The notes below the pieces were generated by a model that had not been told where the DNA came from, did no database searches, and was given only the letters and a program-made list of their open reading frames with translations. Of a stretch of DNA of 64,000 bases, positions 26,601 through 38,400 are shown piece after piece (position 1 is the first letter of the stretch; every line of letters begins with the position of its first letter). The DNA lies in assembly GCF_035046505.1 (NCBI RefSeq), contig NC_089822.1, forward strand, positions 111,617,307-111,681,306, given 5' to 3'. Source of the stretch: Tiliqua scincoides (taxonomy: Eukaryota; Chordata; Lepidosauria; Squamata; Scincidae). A program made the translations under genes and the position numbers.

Positions 26601-28544
26601 AAACAGATGCCATCACCACCCAAGGAAGAACCTCTTCAAATCTGTGTTTTTCTACTCCATAAGTAGCTGCCCACCTTCAGGAATGGAAATTTTCCTTCTT
26701 GGCTTAACTTTTTAATTCCAAACATTGTTTTTGTTTAGCCCTGATGTCTGAAGACTGAACCATATTTCTTCAGTCAAAAGACCTGCAAATTTTTTGCCCA
26801 AAAGCATTCTAACTTGTTTCATTTCAAGCCAGGCACCAGAATAAGCATGTGTTTGTGCAGCGTGCTTTCCTGCACAAGGTGATTACTTCACAGCCATCTC
26901 ATAATGAAGATTAATATACATATTGTAGCCTTGTGAGCTTCAGCTGGATGCATTTGTGTCGCCTGCCCCATTTCTTTGAAGCCCAGGTTTCATTGTCCAT
27001 TTAAAAAGGCTTGTATTGAACTTGCCTGCTTCTCCTGTTTTGTGTAGTACATTTTTCATGTTTGGTTCCCCCAAAGTGTAGGATGTGAAAACTCTCTGCA
27101 AGTCACTGTCAGTGGGATTGAAACAGAAGTAGTATCCAGCAGAGCCCCTTTTCTGTTAACTGGGGATACACATTTGGGAAATGGTATCTTGGAATCTCCT
27201 AGGTTGTCCTGTTTCATTTTTAACGTACACTGCTGTAAAATATTAATCATAAAGTATTTTGAGCTTTACATAATTGGGAGGAAATTGACGTGTGTGGAAG
27301 CCTCAACCCTTTCTGCGACTTGGTGAACGCTGAGCCATCCCTAACCACACAAGCTTGCCTGGGATCATTGCTATTGGTGAGAAAGTTACACTGAACAAGT
27401 GAAGGAGAGGCTCTTTTCAGCTTCTAGATGCCCCAGCCTCTGTGGTTCCTTGGATAGCATGCAGACTCTGAATTTGGGACTCGCTTCCTACCTTTGTCTT
27501 CCTGCAGACTGGATGGTATAAATGGCTGAAATGTGCTCAGATTCAAGCTTAAGAATTCCAATTGAAAGATAAGTTGGGAACAGAGCCAAAGCTGTGAGCT
27601 GAGTACTAAAATACGTCATAAAGTTTATAAATGACATGTTAAGTTTTCATGGGCCTCATAGTTCTTGTCCTGCTAGCTGTTCACAAAGAGGCAAGGAGTT
27701 GCACTTCCCCTCCCATTTAGAAAGCAAAAAACCCATTCTGAGAAAATGGGCATCACGTTTTCAGGTTTACTTTTGCCCCCATAACAGGGCACCTGCTTTT
27801 AAAAATGAAAACCAAAAGAGAAGGCTCTTGGACTGAGAATTTTGTGTCTGGTACCAAATTCTATAAGTATACAACATACCTGTAGGATTGTGGAGTACAT
27901 ACTGCCACTGCTGGATTGGTCTGCCATCACCACTAACATGGTGCATGTTCTCTAATGTAGAGTATGTTGATGGTTGTCAAATTTTTGTGGTGATTAAGGC
28001 TGTTAAGGCAGTATGCTAATCCCTCTGTTAGTGGTCCTTCTCCAGAAATAGAGAGGAAGTTGGATCAAGGATTGGCTAAGAGCTGTACAAATGAAGTGTA
28101 ATTCTGCCATTTGTACACCCCCCCCCCGCCTAGTATGTCTAGCTTTTTAAAAATTCTCATCTTGGTAATGAAGAATGGTCATCAAGAACACTAGTATCCC
28201 ATTTTTCATTTGCAGACCTTGAAAGTTTAACTATTTCTGCACCAGAGGCTTTTTAAAGTGACAGCTGAAAGATGGGGATTCAGGGAAGAAATACTATTCA
28301 GAAAAGCAGTAATAGCCTGTACATTTGGCAGATATTGCCATCATCTCTGTATGCAGTGTTCTGTGTGTATATACTTTCTGTGCTGGTGAACCTGAAAAGT
28401 TCTATAAAAATGAACTTGACAACTAGGTTCCAAGAAATTGCCAATTCTGTACCATGGAATACACACCCTTTCAGTTATGCCTTTTGTTTCAAGCATCAGA
28501 ATCAGGCTCTCATCTTTTCTTTCTTTTTCCAACAGGCTCAGTGA
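11613..28544 (+). CDS. KHSRP: KHSRP (FUBP2), KH-type splicing regulatory protein, exons 2-20
   Basis: Single-stranded RNA/DNA-binding protein that promotes AU-rich-element mRNA decay, aids splicing and miRNA processing. Coding exons read with GT/AG sites and consistent phase: 11613-11709, 12194-12232, 12472-12517, 13124-13173, 14293-14364, 14933-14990, 15435-15606, 15797-15895, 18406-18504, 18707-18809, 19301-19401, 22097-22238, 22330-22490, 22586-22701, 24707-24795, 24901-25101, 25825-25902, 26012-26169, 28536-28544. They give 629 residues starting IAAKIGGD, almost exactly human KHSRP (711 aa) minus its exon 1. Four KH domains carry GxxG loops GRGG, GKGG, GRSG and GRGG (about residues 69-135, 150-220, 245-311, 340-413). 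The tail is Gly/Pro-rich with [12 protein letters not shown] twice and [13 protein letters not shown]. The Gly/Pro-rich first exon is not in the window, so the 5' end is missing. The last exon adds only Ala-Gln-stop. Very secure from near-identity to the human protein. Confidence 0.97.
16828..17093 (-). mobile_element. pogo/Tigger-like MITE
   Basis: Read on the minus strand, it opens CAGGTGTTCCCCCTTATCCG and continues with GGATAACTGAAACTGCGGAT, the style of Tigger termini known from vertebrates. The other end is CTGTACCCGCAGATTCA. The centre holds an AAACCAGAAGT inverted pair. In KHSRP intron between 15895 and 18406. Confidence 0.5.
17943..18090 (-). repeat. tRNA-derived SINE, reverse orientation
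   Basis: GAAGCTGCCTTTATATTAAA ... CATTGATCTAGTTCAGTGCT is the reverse of the tail of the SINE at 51037-51223; the tRNA-like head is diverged. Confidence 0.55.
19983..20315 (-). mobile_element. CR1 LINE 3' end fragment
   Basis: Opens with CATAAGAACATAAGAACAG, the reverse of the CR1 3' terminus, and runs back through the 3'UTR into the ORF2 C-terminal codons, aligning with 9320-9646. Confidence 0.92.
20491..20562. mobile_element. Short palindromic MITE remnant (AGTGGTGTCAC termini)
   Basis: TAGTGGTGTCACCCCC at one end and GTAGTGACACCACTG at the other are inverted. A longer possible relative lies at 40573-40856. Confidence 0.45.
20584..20935 (-). mobile_element. hAT-like nonautonomous element, uninterrupted relative of 6696-9885
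   Basis: The ends read CAATGGTTATCAAACTTTT and GTGTGAGAAACACTG, imperfect inverted termini of the CAGTGTTTCTCA type. It is the second copy of the element broken by the CR1, in opposite orientation, inside a KHSRP intron. No clear 8-bp duplication is seen. Confidence 0.7.
21700..21935 (+). mobile_element. L2-type LINE, ORF2 C-terminal fragment
   Basis: Translates to [20 protein letters not shown] followed by [20 protein letters not shown] and a stop, the conserved C-terminus of L2-clade ORF2. Same end as the minus-strand copy at 52380-52600. In a KHSRP intron. Confidence 0.75.
22702..24706 (+). other. KHSRP: KHSRP intron with no recognised element
   Basis: About 2.0 kb between the exons ending SAPPH and beginning [10 protein letters not shown] see no LINE, SINE or MITE landmark and no supported exon. 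Long readings here on either strand lack splice sites or homology. Confidence 0.4.
25470..25690 (+). mobile_element. Degenerate L2-type LINE fragment
   Basis: The translation near 25490 gives QWLPV, the L2 ORF2 motif, and further on a broken GAFSVVGG-like stretch before AACTCAG. Many changes; old. Low-copy alignment would be needed for exact ends. Confidence 0.4.
26170..28535 (+). other. KHSRP: KHSRP last intron / possible alternative 3' end, repeat-free
   Basis: This 2.4 kb lies between the penultimate exon (donor GTGAGT at 26170) and the 9-base coding part of the last exon. Unlike every other KHSRP intron of this size it has no recognisable LINE, SINE or MITE apart from a C-run at about 28117. 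A candidate acceptor CTTCAG ends near 26475. Continuing the KHSRP frame from there gives only a few residues and a stop, so it could be an alternative terminal exon or a retained 3'UTR. Confidence 0.4.
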
Positions 28545-29275
28545 GTTGAATGTGAACCTCCCCATCTCTGAGATCCTTTATGTTTTGGGAAGAGAGGTGG
28601 CTGCTGCAGGAAGTGACAGGGTGGGAAGGGAGCTGGCCTGTTGCTCTGTTCGCTGGGTTTCTTCTGGGAATCTCAGCCACGCCGCCTTCAAGTCTCTTAA
28701 AATAAATCCAAATCTCCAAACCCCTAATGTTGAGCCAGCAGCTGTAGAAGATAGCTGACTAAAACGCCGCCGCCAGACCCCATCCTGCGTGACACACACC
28801 TCAGTTTTCAGGGTAACACTTCCTCTTTTCTTTCTGTTTTGTTTTAAAAATAAACTTTACAAGGAAAAGTCACTCTGCTTTTTAGTTAGAGTTGGAACAT
28901 TCCTCGGACAAAGGTGTTGGTATTTCAGACGAACCCTTCCCTGCCCCTCCATTTCTCCACTGCTGGGACTGATCTGTCGTGTTTTTGTCTGTTCAAGAGG
29001 AGATTGAAACAAACAAAATTGTATGCTCGATTTTTACTTTTTACCGCTCGTTTTTAACTTCACAAATAAATGATAACAAAACATCCCCCTGTGTCTGCTG
29101 GGTGGTGTCTGTCTTTCTCTTTCTGTCCATAGGGTTTTTTGAAGCTGATGTTTGTTCACAATATAGCTGTTGTAAAAGCCTGATAATGGTCATGAATTAA
29201 GAGCTTCCTGTGTTTTTATAGTTTGAGCAGGCATTGTGCATTTTTGTTGAATAAAATGCTTTTTTGTTTTAAAGT
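28545..29275 (+). other. KHSRP: KHSRP 3'UTR and polyadenylation site
   Basis: Sequence after the KHSRP stop (28542-28544). AATAAA hexamers occur at about 28700, 28849, 29064 and 29250. The one at 29250-29255 is followed about 40 bases later by a GT-rich stretch (TGTGTGTGTTTCC), the usual downstream element, so I place the main 3' end near 29275. Earlier hexamers may give shorter transcripts. The cleavage site itself is inferred. Confidence 0.6.
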
Positions 29276-29896
29276 CTCTGATGCAACTGTGTGTGTTTCC
29301 AAAGGTAGCGCCATAGGGAGCTGCTGTAGCTCTTCCAAGGGCATGGGAATACAAACCAGATTATTAACTTTGGCTGATGCCCAGCAGGGGAGCAAGGAAG
29401 AGCTCTCTCTCAGTAGTGTCCTTTTAATAGACTGTGCTTTTGGCTTGGCTTTTGGGGCTCTTGCAAATTCTGTATATTCACTTGTATGCATTTAAACTCA
29501 AACAGCCACTTTATAGTTGAATTTACAAATGGGGTGGAGAGGGAGAACATGTGGTGAGACTAGAATCTGTTAAAAGCCCAACTCTTACAGCCACCTATTG
29601 ATCATCCATGTTTCTTCATTTGGTAGTTTGATCAAATTAACTCGATACCTTCTAAGATTTTCTACTGACTCTGAACACCTTGATTGATCAACACTAAAAT
29701 GGGTGTAAAACATAAGGCTGTGGCCTGCATGATAGTTGGGCTCTCCCATCCCCATCAGCTGCTGAGCTGTAAAGTGATGGGTTGGCAGAAGCAACACCAC
29801 TGAAGGGCAATGCTGGGACAGCCCAATTATCATGCTGGCCACCCTTTCAGCAGTGGTGTCACCCTTTAAGTCATGCCGCTTGTGCCAAGGTTAAAC

Positions 29897-30389
29897 CAGG
29901 ACATCTCAAACTAGGATGTTGCGACACCCCAGCCTGTGGGCCCTGGACTCTGCCCCCTTAAGGGACAGGGGCAGGGATGCAGTCCCCGGGATTGCGTTGC
30001 TAACAGGGTGCAGGGACTGGCATGCACTTACCAGTCCCTGCTGCAGCCTCCCAGGCGTGCAGGGAGTCCTGCGCAACTGTCCGCAGGGCTCCCCATGTCT
30101 TAGAAAGTGAAAGCGAAGTGCTCGCACTCCACTTCCAGTTTGCAATTGCAAACCAGAGGAAGGTCATGATCGCTCTGCTTTCATTTTCTGAAGGTTGGGA
30201 AGCCCTGCGGATGGTTGCGCAGGGCTCCCCACACCCCTGGGAGGCTGCAGCAGGGACTAGTAAGTGCATGCCAGTCCCTGCACCCCCCCCCCCTAGCAAT
30301 GCAATCCTGGGAATCTCATGGCTGCCTTCCCCACTTCCCGGAAGGACTTACTGCAGTCCTCAAACTGCCTGCGAGTTTGAAAACTGCTG
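29897..30389. mobile_element. Fold-back hAT-type MITE with perfect 8-bp target duplication
   Basis: Begins CAGGACATCTCAAACTAGG and ends GAGTTTGAAAACTGCTG. Both sides carry exactly GGTTAAAC (29889-29896 and 30390-30397). The interior is a long imperfect inverted repeat: about 29998-30140 against 30165-30300, sharing for example GTGCAGGGACTGGCATGCAC with its reverse complement. No coding capacity. Confidence 0.85.
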
Positions 30390-31152
30390 GGTTAAACTAA
30401 GGGCAGGCCAAAAGGGATGTTGATGTGCTGGGAAAGCCCAATTATCATGCAGGCTGCCCTTTCAGCAGCATTGCTTCTGTTGAGGCATTACTTTGCAGAG
30501 GCCCTCTCAGCTGCTGAGCTGTGAAGTGACACCTCAGCAGAAGTGGCACTACTAAGGGCAGCCTGCATTATAATGGAACTCTCCCATGTCTTGAAAATAT
30601 GATCAGGATTTGCATATTTTCTGTTAATTTTATAAAATGAGTTCTTTAATGAGAAGTGCTTTTTTCTGGACATCACCTGCTTAATGACATCACTTCTGGT
30701 CCTCAGCAGACACCATGAATGCTATTTGGCCCACTGGATGAAACAGGTTTGACAATGCTGCACTAAAAGATCTCCTTCAATATCTTTATGGCTTGCTCCA
30801 TTTAAGTAGCCTCAAGGATAGACCAGGAAGGGTGTAGAGCAAGTCCTAAATGTTTATTTTTTGATGAAATTGTTCTCTGACATTCTTATCTCAAAGCATG
30901 ATTCATTTTGGGTGGAAGATTGTGATGAGTGGTGCTGGTGAGTTCTGTTCTTTCACAGCTGCTTCTTAGATGCAGACCAAACATGCAGAAATCAATATGG
31001 AAATCTGCATTTCCCATGATGTAGTGCATGTTTGGACCTTGATCACTCCATTTACTCAGAGGCAGGATATAAATCATTTAAGTAAATAAAACGTATGTGG
31101 ATTTCCTTATCCTTGTATTTCCCACAAAATAAGCAAAGTACCTTTTTCATTT

Positions 31153-31543
31153 AGGGCACAATCCAAACCTGCGCTGGAGTAGGCAAGCCAGGAGGCTTGT
31201 GTTGCATCGAATGCAGGTTCGTTGGCTGCAGCGGATCAGGCAGGGGGAAGCTCTTCCCCTTACCCCTGGGCAAGGGCTGCATGCCCCAATGGGTCTCCTT
31301 GGACCTACGCCACCTCCAGAGGTGGCGCAAGTCCGAAGAGAGCGGAGCGGCTTGTGTTGGTGCGGGTGCGCTGGCACAAGTGGCAGGGAGGAAGCCGCCA
31401 CAGAGGCTTCCACTGGCCTCCATGCATTGGCGCATCTGGATGGACTGATGCAGCTTCCTCCCACTGAGGTGCAAGCGTGCTTTACGTTTGCAACCCTCCA
31501 GAGGCTCCTATGCTGGCATAACTACCGGTTAGGATTGCGCCCT
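31153..31543. mobile_element. MITE with AGGGCGCAATCCTAACC termini
   Basis: Ends AGGGCACAATCCAAACC and GGTTAGGATTGCGCCCT are inverted repeats, the same as the termini of 39094-39320. The interior is GC-richer than its flanks (GGCGCAAGTCC, GGTGCGGGTGCG) and noncoding. Confidence 0.7.
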
Positions 31544-32434
31544 TAATCTGTATGTTCAGAACCTTCCATGTGGGTTTGACCATTTGGTTGGAAATTCACA
31601 TGGTTATCTGATAGCTGTGAGTTTTGCATCCTCAGAGAAAGTGAGATTGTGTCCTAGGCTGTTTCCCAGGGTTCCCCTTTGCCACACTTGTCCTCTCCTT
31701 GTTTTATCAGAAGGGCAAATCCTTAGGAGGCAGCTAGGGTAAGTGCATGATGACAACCAATGGGTGCCTTGACAGCAGTGGAGAAGGGACTAGCATGGCC
31801 TTTTCTACAAAAAAAATTCCCAGATTGGAGTGAATATATGGTTTTCCTGTAGATGTACTGAACATTTGGTACCTGCTGCCCCCAAGGATCTCAGCTGTAA
31901 GATTTTTCTGGGATTGGCACTGGTTGCTACTGGACCCTGCTGTGGCAGTGGGTGTGAGAAGGTGCCATTAAAAGGCACTATGTTTCTTGCTAACTATGTG
32001 CGTTCTTACATACATAATGTACAAGAGAGTCCCCACAAGAGAAAGTATTATCTTGCTTCACAAAAATATTTCTCTTAAGACTGCTCAGCTTTGTAATAGG
32101 CCATGTGAAAGCTTTGGTGCTAGTTACTGAACTGGGAAACTGCTGGAGTTTAGGTCTGCCTCATTAAGTAAAATCAAATGAGCAATCTCTGCATGCTTGC
32201 TCACTAAGGCTTGAATCACAAATGCATTTATATCACTTGATGACTGCATGTTTGAATATACTATCACAATTAAAGCAGGAGCCTTTTGGAGGGAAATGAT
32301 TCATGTACTATATATATGTGGGTGAAGTAGTGCTGAGGCTCTGGTTTTAAGGCTTCTATGGACAGCTCAATAAGAGACCAGCAGCTTACTTTTACGCAGA
32401 TCTAAGTAGGCTATGCATTTGAGGTCTGAGGTGT

Positions 32435-35400
32435 CTAAGCAGCTGCTTTCAAGAGTTCATCAATGACACTGCAACATTTGCAAAAGACTGTTTCTGGAGG
32501 TTCCTCAGCAAGGATCTGCAAAAACAGAATGAAGAGCTTCTGGAGACCCTATCAAATTCCCCTTTGCATTGCTAACAGGCTCCTTTTGTTAATATATCTG
32601 AGGGTATAGACAGCAAAAGGTTGCGGCATTATGTAAGTGGCGGCTGCACATTGAGACTTCCCTAGTTTGAATCTCACCTCGGCCATAAATTCACTGATAG
32701 CCTCTCAGCTCCCCAGCTGCAATAAAGAAATAAAAATCTTATCTTTTTACAAGGTTGGTGAGGGCTATAACAAGATAATACTTGTGAAGTGCATTGCACA
32801 CTCAAGCACCATACAAATGCTAAGCCTTGTTCCCTTACACTCAGTGGGTGGCCTAGGTGGGTTTCCAGACATAAACCATCTTAACTAGCTCCATCTTGCC
32901 CACTGTCCTACATCCAACAGCATCCACCAAGCACCTCTAAAGTTTACAAGTGTACCATGAAGGCAGTTGTCCTTCCCTATTGCGCCTAACTCACAGCCTT
33001 GCTGCCTCTGAACATGGATGATTTAGACATCAAGACCAGTAGCTGTTGATAAACCTTCATGAATGCATCTGACCACCACTAACCTCTTGTGGCAGCCAAT
33101 TCTCTAAGACAAATATGCCTCTTGTGGACAAAGCCATTTCCTTTGTCTATCCAGAACCCACTGCCAATCTATTTTATTGAGTGATTTTTTGTATTATAGT
33201 ATTGCCCTAGTTACTATACAAAGGTAATCCTGACGGGGATACCTCTCTGAAACGGTAGTATCTACTAGACATGGTACCATAGAGGCTTCTCATCTTTAAT
33301 TCTCTTGTGCTACAGTCTCCTTTGGAGTTTTGGATCCTGAATTTTGGCTCAAATAAAAGTAACACTGCTTGACTTTGGGGAGGCTTTACCTGGGCTATTA
33401 TAAAGTACAACTATAAGTGTGAGAAGAGGATCTAAAAAATAGCTAATAATTTTTACCCTTAGCTAAACATTAATATACAGTTTTTCAATTATGCATTTTT
33501 AGCTCAGGATTTAAAAAATGCAAAGTGTGGATTTGACAGAGAAAGGTCTAAGTAGGAATCTTGTCTCATTACTAAGTTCTCATCTGAATGAATGAAGCTT
33601 TGAGCATTCTGAAACACATAAATACTAGGAATCATTGTGACCTGTTGCTGACTTGTGGGGCCATCATTAACAGTGATCATATGGATTTTGTAATTCAATT
33701 CTAATTTTTTGGTAGGAAAAGCTTATTGCAATAGCTGCATTAAATCCTAGCCTGCTCTCCTGAAAGCTTGCCATGCAGGATCAGTGCAGTCCTGAGATGC
33801 TGCCTTTTCCCATTGGGGACAATCCTGCACATGGTACTATTTCTGAGGAAGAAAGGGCATAACTCATTCTGAAGGTCTGCGTTGGCTACCAGTCTAGAAT
33901 AGGAGCAAATTTCAGCTTAGCTGCCTAGTTGCAAAGTAGTCAGGCTTTCCTTGCCTAAATTCTGGGAGAGTGGCCAAGGAAGGGGCCGAACCAGATTCTC
34001 AAAGACCTACATTTCGAAGTAACCTCTTCTGTAGGTAGTGGGAGAGGACAGCCTCACACAGCGTATAGTGGGTCTCAAGCCGATGCCGGATTATTCTGTC
34101 ATGGTCATCAACCCTTCCACCCATCTGGCTTCGGATCAACAGCCGTTGGATCATTGTCTCTGTAGAGCAGTCAAACACTATCACGATATTGGGTGGACGT
34201 CCCACCTGCAACATGAAATGTATAATTCAGCTGGTGGTTGCTTTGTGCTTGATGGAGCTGCAAAGCTAGAGCTGCAAAGCTCTTCTGGAAAGGAATGAAG
34301 GAGCTAAAGCCAGGGTTCAGTACCTAACATAATGGGGTACAGCTGCATAATATAAAAAGAGCCTTACTGAAGTGGACGAAAGGTCCAGTTGAGTCCAGCA
34401 TCCTGTTTCTGACCGGCTAGCCAGATACTTCAAGGAAGCCAGGCATGAGGTCAATAGTCCTCCCATATGTATCCCCACAACTGGTACTCGCTCTGTCATA
34501 CCCTTCCTAGTCAGCTTTTTATTTGAAATCTGACTGACATTAGATGTTGCTGCTGGTACATTCTCTTGTGTTTCAGTCCAGGAGAGACTATGAAGGGTCA
34601 CATTTTCAGCAACCAAAGACGGTCAAACCTTCCTTCCCCTTTCACCGCCCACCCAGGTGATGCACTTACAACTTGCTCAAACAGCCTGGCCTGGTTGATT
34701 TCCCGGGGGAAGCCTTCAACAAAGAATCCCTTGACATTTTCAGGTTTTAGCATGTTGTCAGTCAGCAAGTCCAAGATGTAGCCCTGGAGAGACAAGAACC
34801 CTGATCCTCAACAAGCTTTGTCACACCAGTGGAATGCAACAAGACCACCCTTCCTAATGCCATGTGCTCTGCCTGCCTGCCTTATCTGGCCATTTTCCTG
34901 CCAGGAATTTAAGCCTTCTAGGTGGAAAGAACCACCCAATGCAGATGCCACTGTTGCAGCTTATCCTACCAAGAAGCCTGCTGACATTCAAACCAGCCAC
35001 CAGCAGCATCCACAGATATTTGGCCAGCACTTGACAAGTTCAGGCAGCTTACCAAAGTGGCTAAGTCCTGGATGCCTTCTCTGCTGCTCTCTTGGTGCTC
35101 AGCAGATCAGCAGGGAGGGTGAATTAAGGAACATGGGAGAGAGCAAGTGAGAGAGATCTGCTGCCATTGTGGCTAGGCAGTGAGAGCTCCCCCTTGAAAA
35201 TACAAGGCTTATATTCTTTCCATTCTAGTACACTCCACAACAGAGATGAAGAAACTGCAGCCTTTTGGGGTACCAATTGTGGCCTTCTGTGTATTTGTTC
35301 ACAAACATCAAATCTGACTTTTTATTCCACGACATAATGCCAAACTCAAGGTATTGTTTCAGTAACTTTTATTTACTCTTTCCTGTCAGTGGCAAGTTGG

Positions 35401-38400
35401 TAACTGCCTGGCAAACTGGCAACCGCTAAGTGACTCATGTCATAGGCCTAAGAACTTCTTAAGGAAAGTTCCCCAACTCTGCTCCATAACAAACTCTGCT
35501 GTTCCTGGCATTTGGCAGTACTGCAAAAATGTGGACTAAAGATGGCTGAACAAGTTATGCACTTTTGCTGTGGCATACCTGGATCTTTTGCCTCAGCATT
35601 TGCCTCAGACTTGAAAATTTCCAAATTTCACCAAAAAAAGGGTTCAAATTCAACTTTTGAAATGTTGTCCATTTTGAGAACATAACAAGCTAAAGGTTCA
35701 TTTCATTCAGTATTCTGTTTCTCAGTAGTCAGATACTTTCAAGAAGCCCACAAGGTCCATGAAGGAAATAACCCCTCCCCTGCAGACTGTCCCCCCCTGC
35801 AATTGGTATTCTGTGGCATGCTGCCTCTGAAGATTCCATAGAGCGGTCGTGGCTAGCAGCCACTGACATATCTATCTTCCTCCATTTGTCTAACCCCTTT
35901 TAAAGCCCAAGAAGAGTACGACAGCCCAGCTGGATCAGACCAAGAGTTCCTTTAATCCAGCATTCAATTTTTCACATTATCTTTTTTTGGAATTCGGCTG
36001 AGAGTTAAATTCAGCCAAAGTTAAAAGAGTCAAATTCACTTTGACTGAATTCCTCAGATAAATTAACAGCTTAGGTCCCTCTTATTTCAATGGAAATCTT
36101 AAAATTTAATTAATTAAAATAAATGGATTTCAAAGGGCATAACTTGGATTAGGTTATGGCTTTAAATCTTACAGCTGCTATCTTATTGTTCACTTGGGAA
36201 GAAGCCCCATTAGACTTGATGAGACGGACTTCCACAGCACATAAACAAAATTATGCTGCACATCTTGTCATGACTTGTGGCAGGAATGGTAAAAAACTTC
36301 CTGAATTCTGTACTTACTTTTACATGTATCTTTCTTTAATTAAAAACAAAAACAAAAAAGTAAATCCAACATAATTTGGAATACTGCAAAAATTCAAATT
36401 AGAGTAGAAATTTAAAATTTTGCAAGAAATTTTGGTTCTATGAGTTTGCTTGCATTCCCCAATTCATTTTATTTTTATCTATATGTCTGCATATTAGCCA
36501 GATGTTGTGTGGCAATTATTTGCTATTACTGTGCGGGGCATGGCAGACAATTTAGAGAAGGCACATGCCTGATTGAGAGTTTGATCAGGGCACTGAGAAA
36601 AATAAAACAGCAATCTGGTCTAGGACTACCATGTTTGGTGATCCTGGCAGGAGGGGACTGCCAGGATTTGAGCTTCAGACAAACCAGTCTGCTTACCGAG
36701 CAAGCAATTATTCACAAAAAAGCAGTCAAAAACCAAACCATAATTGACACCTGTTGCTGAACTGATCCCAGAAAATGTTGAATGAGGGATGTGGGGATTA
36801 TTTTTTCTTTATTTTTTCTTGATCCAAATTCTGTTGCATAATTTAAAATGCAGGACTATCCAACATAGGTTATAATTCCACAGATAGGAATGCCTGACTG
36901 TGTTGATTATACTCTTTAAAAATAATCCAAATATCATCAAATGGAAACAACATCTTACATTACTGATAGTGCACATTACGGGATTCACACATATGGTTAT
37001 ATTTCATGAAGGCAGACCAAAAGACATACATGGTTTCTACAAAATTGTCTTTGTTAATTAATTATTTGAATGGAAGACATGGACAAAACGCCAGCCTAAG
37101 TACATACCGCAGATTCTCGCCTATAAGTTGATCCCACAAATAAGCTGAGGGCAGGTTTTGAGCCAACAATCATGGAATTTTTTATGATCCTCGGATAAGT
37201 CGGGGGTTAAACTTAGGGGGGTATCTGACTATAGTTTTGACTGATTTTACTTGAGGCCAGATGCTGAAAGATAACCCACCACTAATTGTTACCTAAGAAC
37301 TGTAGTCTCTAATTTATTAAAAGTATAGTAAAAGATTATTTTTATTCTTTTTAAATTCTGGCCTTTATCACCTTTTTGTAAGTACTATCAGAGTAAGTGC
37401 ACTGTAAACAACATGCCAGTAAAACAGCGGTTCCCAACCTGGTATTCATTTACTCCCAGGGACACTCAACAGGACCTTTAGGGGTACTTGAAAAAGAATG
37501 GAATAATGGTAGAACAAGGCAGGTCATGCTCTAGAATGCCTTGCAAGACAGGAATGCCTTGCAAGGACCAGCAAAGCAGGAAGTGAGGTAGCTAGTTGGC
37601 TGCGAAAGCCCCACCAATAGCTAGTTTTTGGTCATCAATTCATGTATGCACCAGTGATTGAAAACCAGCACAGTAAAAAAGCTGAAACATAATATGGAAA
37701 GTCATCAACCACCCAGAATTTCTCAGCACACTTCTGGTGCAAAACAGTGCAAAGGCAGAGTCTTCTGTTCTTCAAACAGATAAAAAGAGAAAGCACTGTG
37801 ATAAATACATGAAGTCTGGGCTTTCATAGAGAGGAGATGAGGGCTTGTATTATTAATTACAAAAATTTTGCTAATATGAAGGGTACAATTTATGGAAATG
37901 GGCTGTCAAGGGATATGCAAGTGAAAAAGGTTGGGAACCACTGCAGGAGATCCATGAATCAAATCCACCTTTAAGGTGTCTGGTGTGTTAAGCCAGAAGC
38001 TCTATGTACAACATACAACCCATAACACATAACTGGGAAATGCTGGCAATTCAATTCACAGCAGAGAGATGCAGCTGCAACCCTTTTTACTCAGAAGTAG
38101 ACCCACTGCTTTCCATGGGTGTTATTCTTAAGTAAGGGTGCATTGAATTTGTAGCCTGCTTCAAATGGAAAGGAGGATTCCCATCCTGGAGTTTCAAAAA
38201 ACAGACCTGCTTTGCAAGCATTTGCAAAGCAGAACCAGGCTGCAGCAGAAGGAAGGAGAATAAAAGGTTAACAAATTGCTTCTAAGGAGCTGCCTGCTGC
38301 TTGGCGCCGGTCTGCCGCTTGAGAAACGAAACTGTTCAGAGTGGAAAGGTTCTGTCCTCTGACCCGGAGATAAGGCGAAGTGATAATTTGAGCTTGATAA

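Larger units (their letters stand above)
29276..32434. other. Intergenic region between KHSRP and the AK1-like gene (includes its 3'UTR)
   Basis: KHSRP and the AK1-like gene converge on this stretch. It holds a fold-back hAT element, a GCAATCCTA-ended MITE and a SINE-like tail near 31070. The AK1-like 3'UTR should start at 32434 and run leftward; I found no strong polyadenylation hexamer for it close by. Confidence 0.5.

Noticed and set aside
30000-30467. Overlapping 99-133 residue frames on both strands
   Set aside because: They lie inside the arms of the fold-back hAT element and mirror each other.
33880-33930. Possible L2 remnant (LRWLPV-like reading)
   Set aside because: Only about six residues match and nothing supports it on either side.
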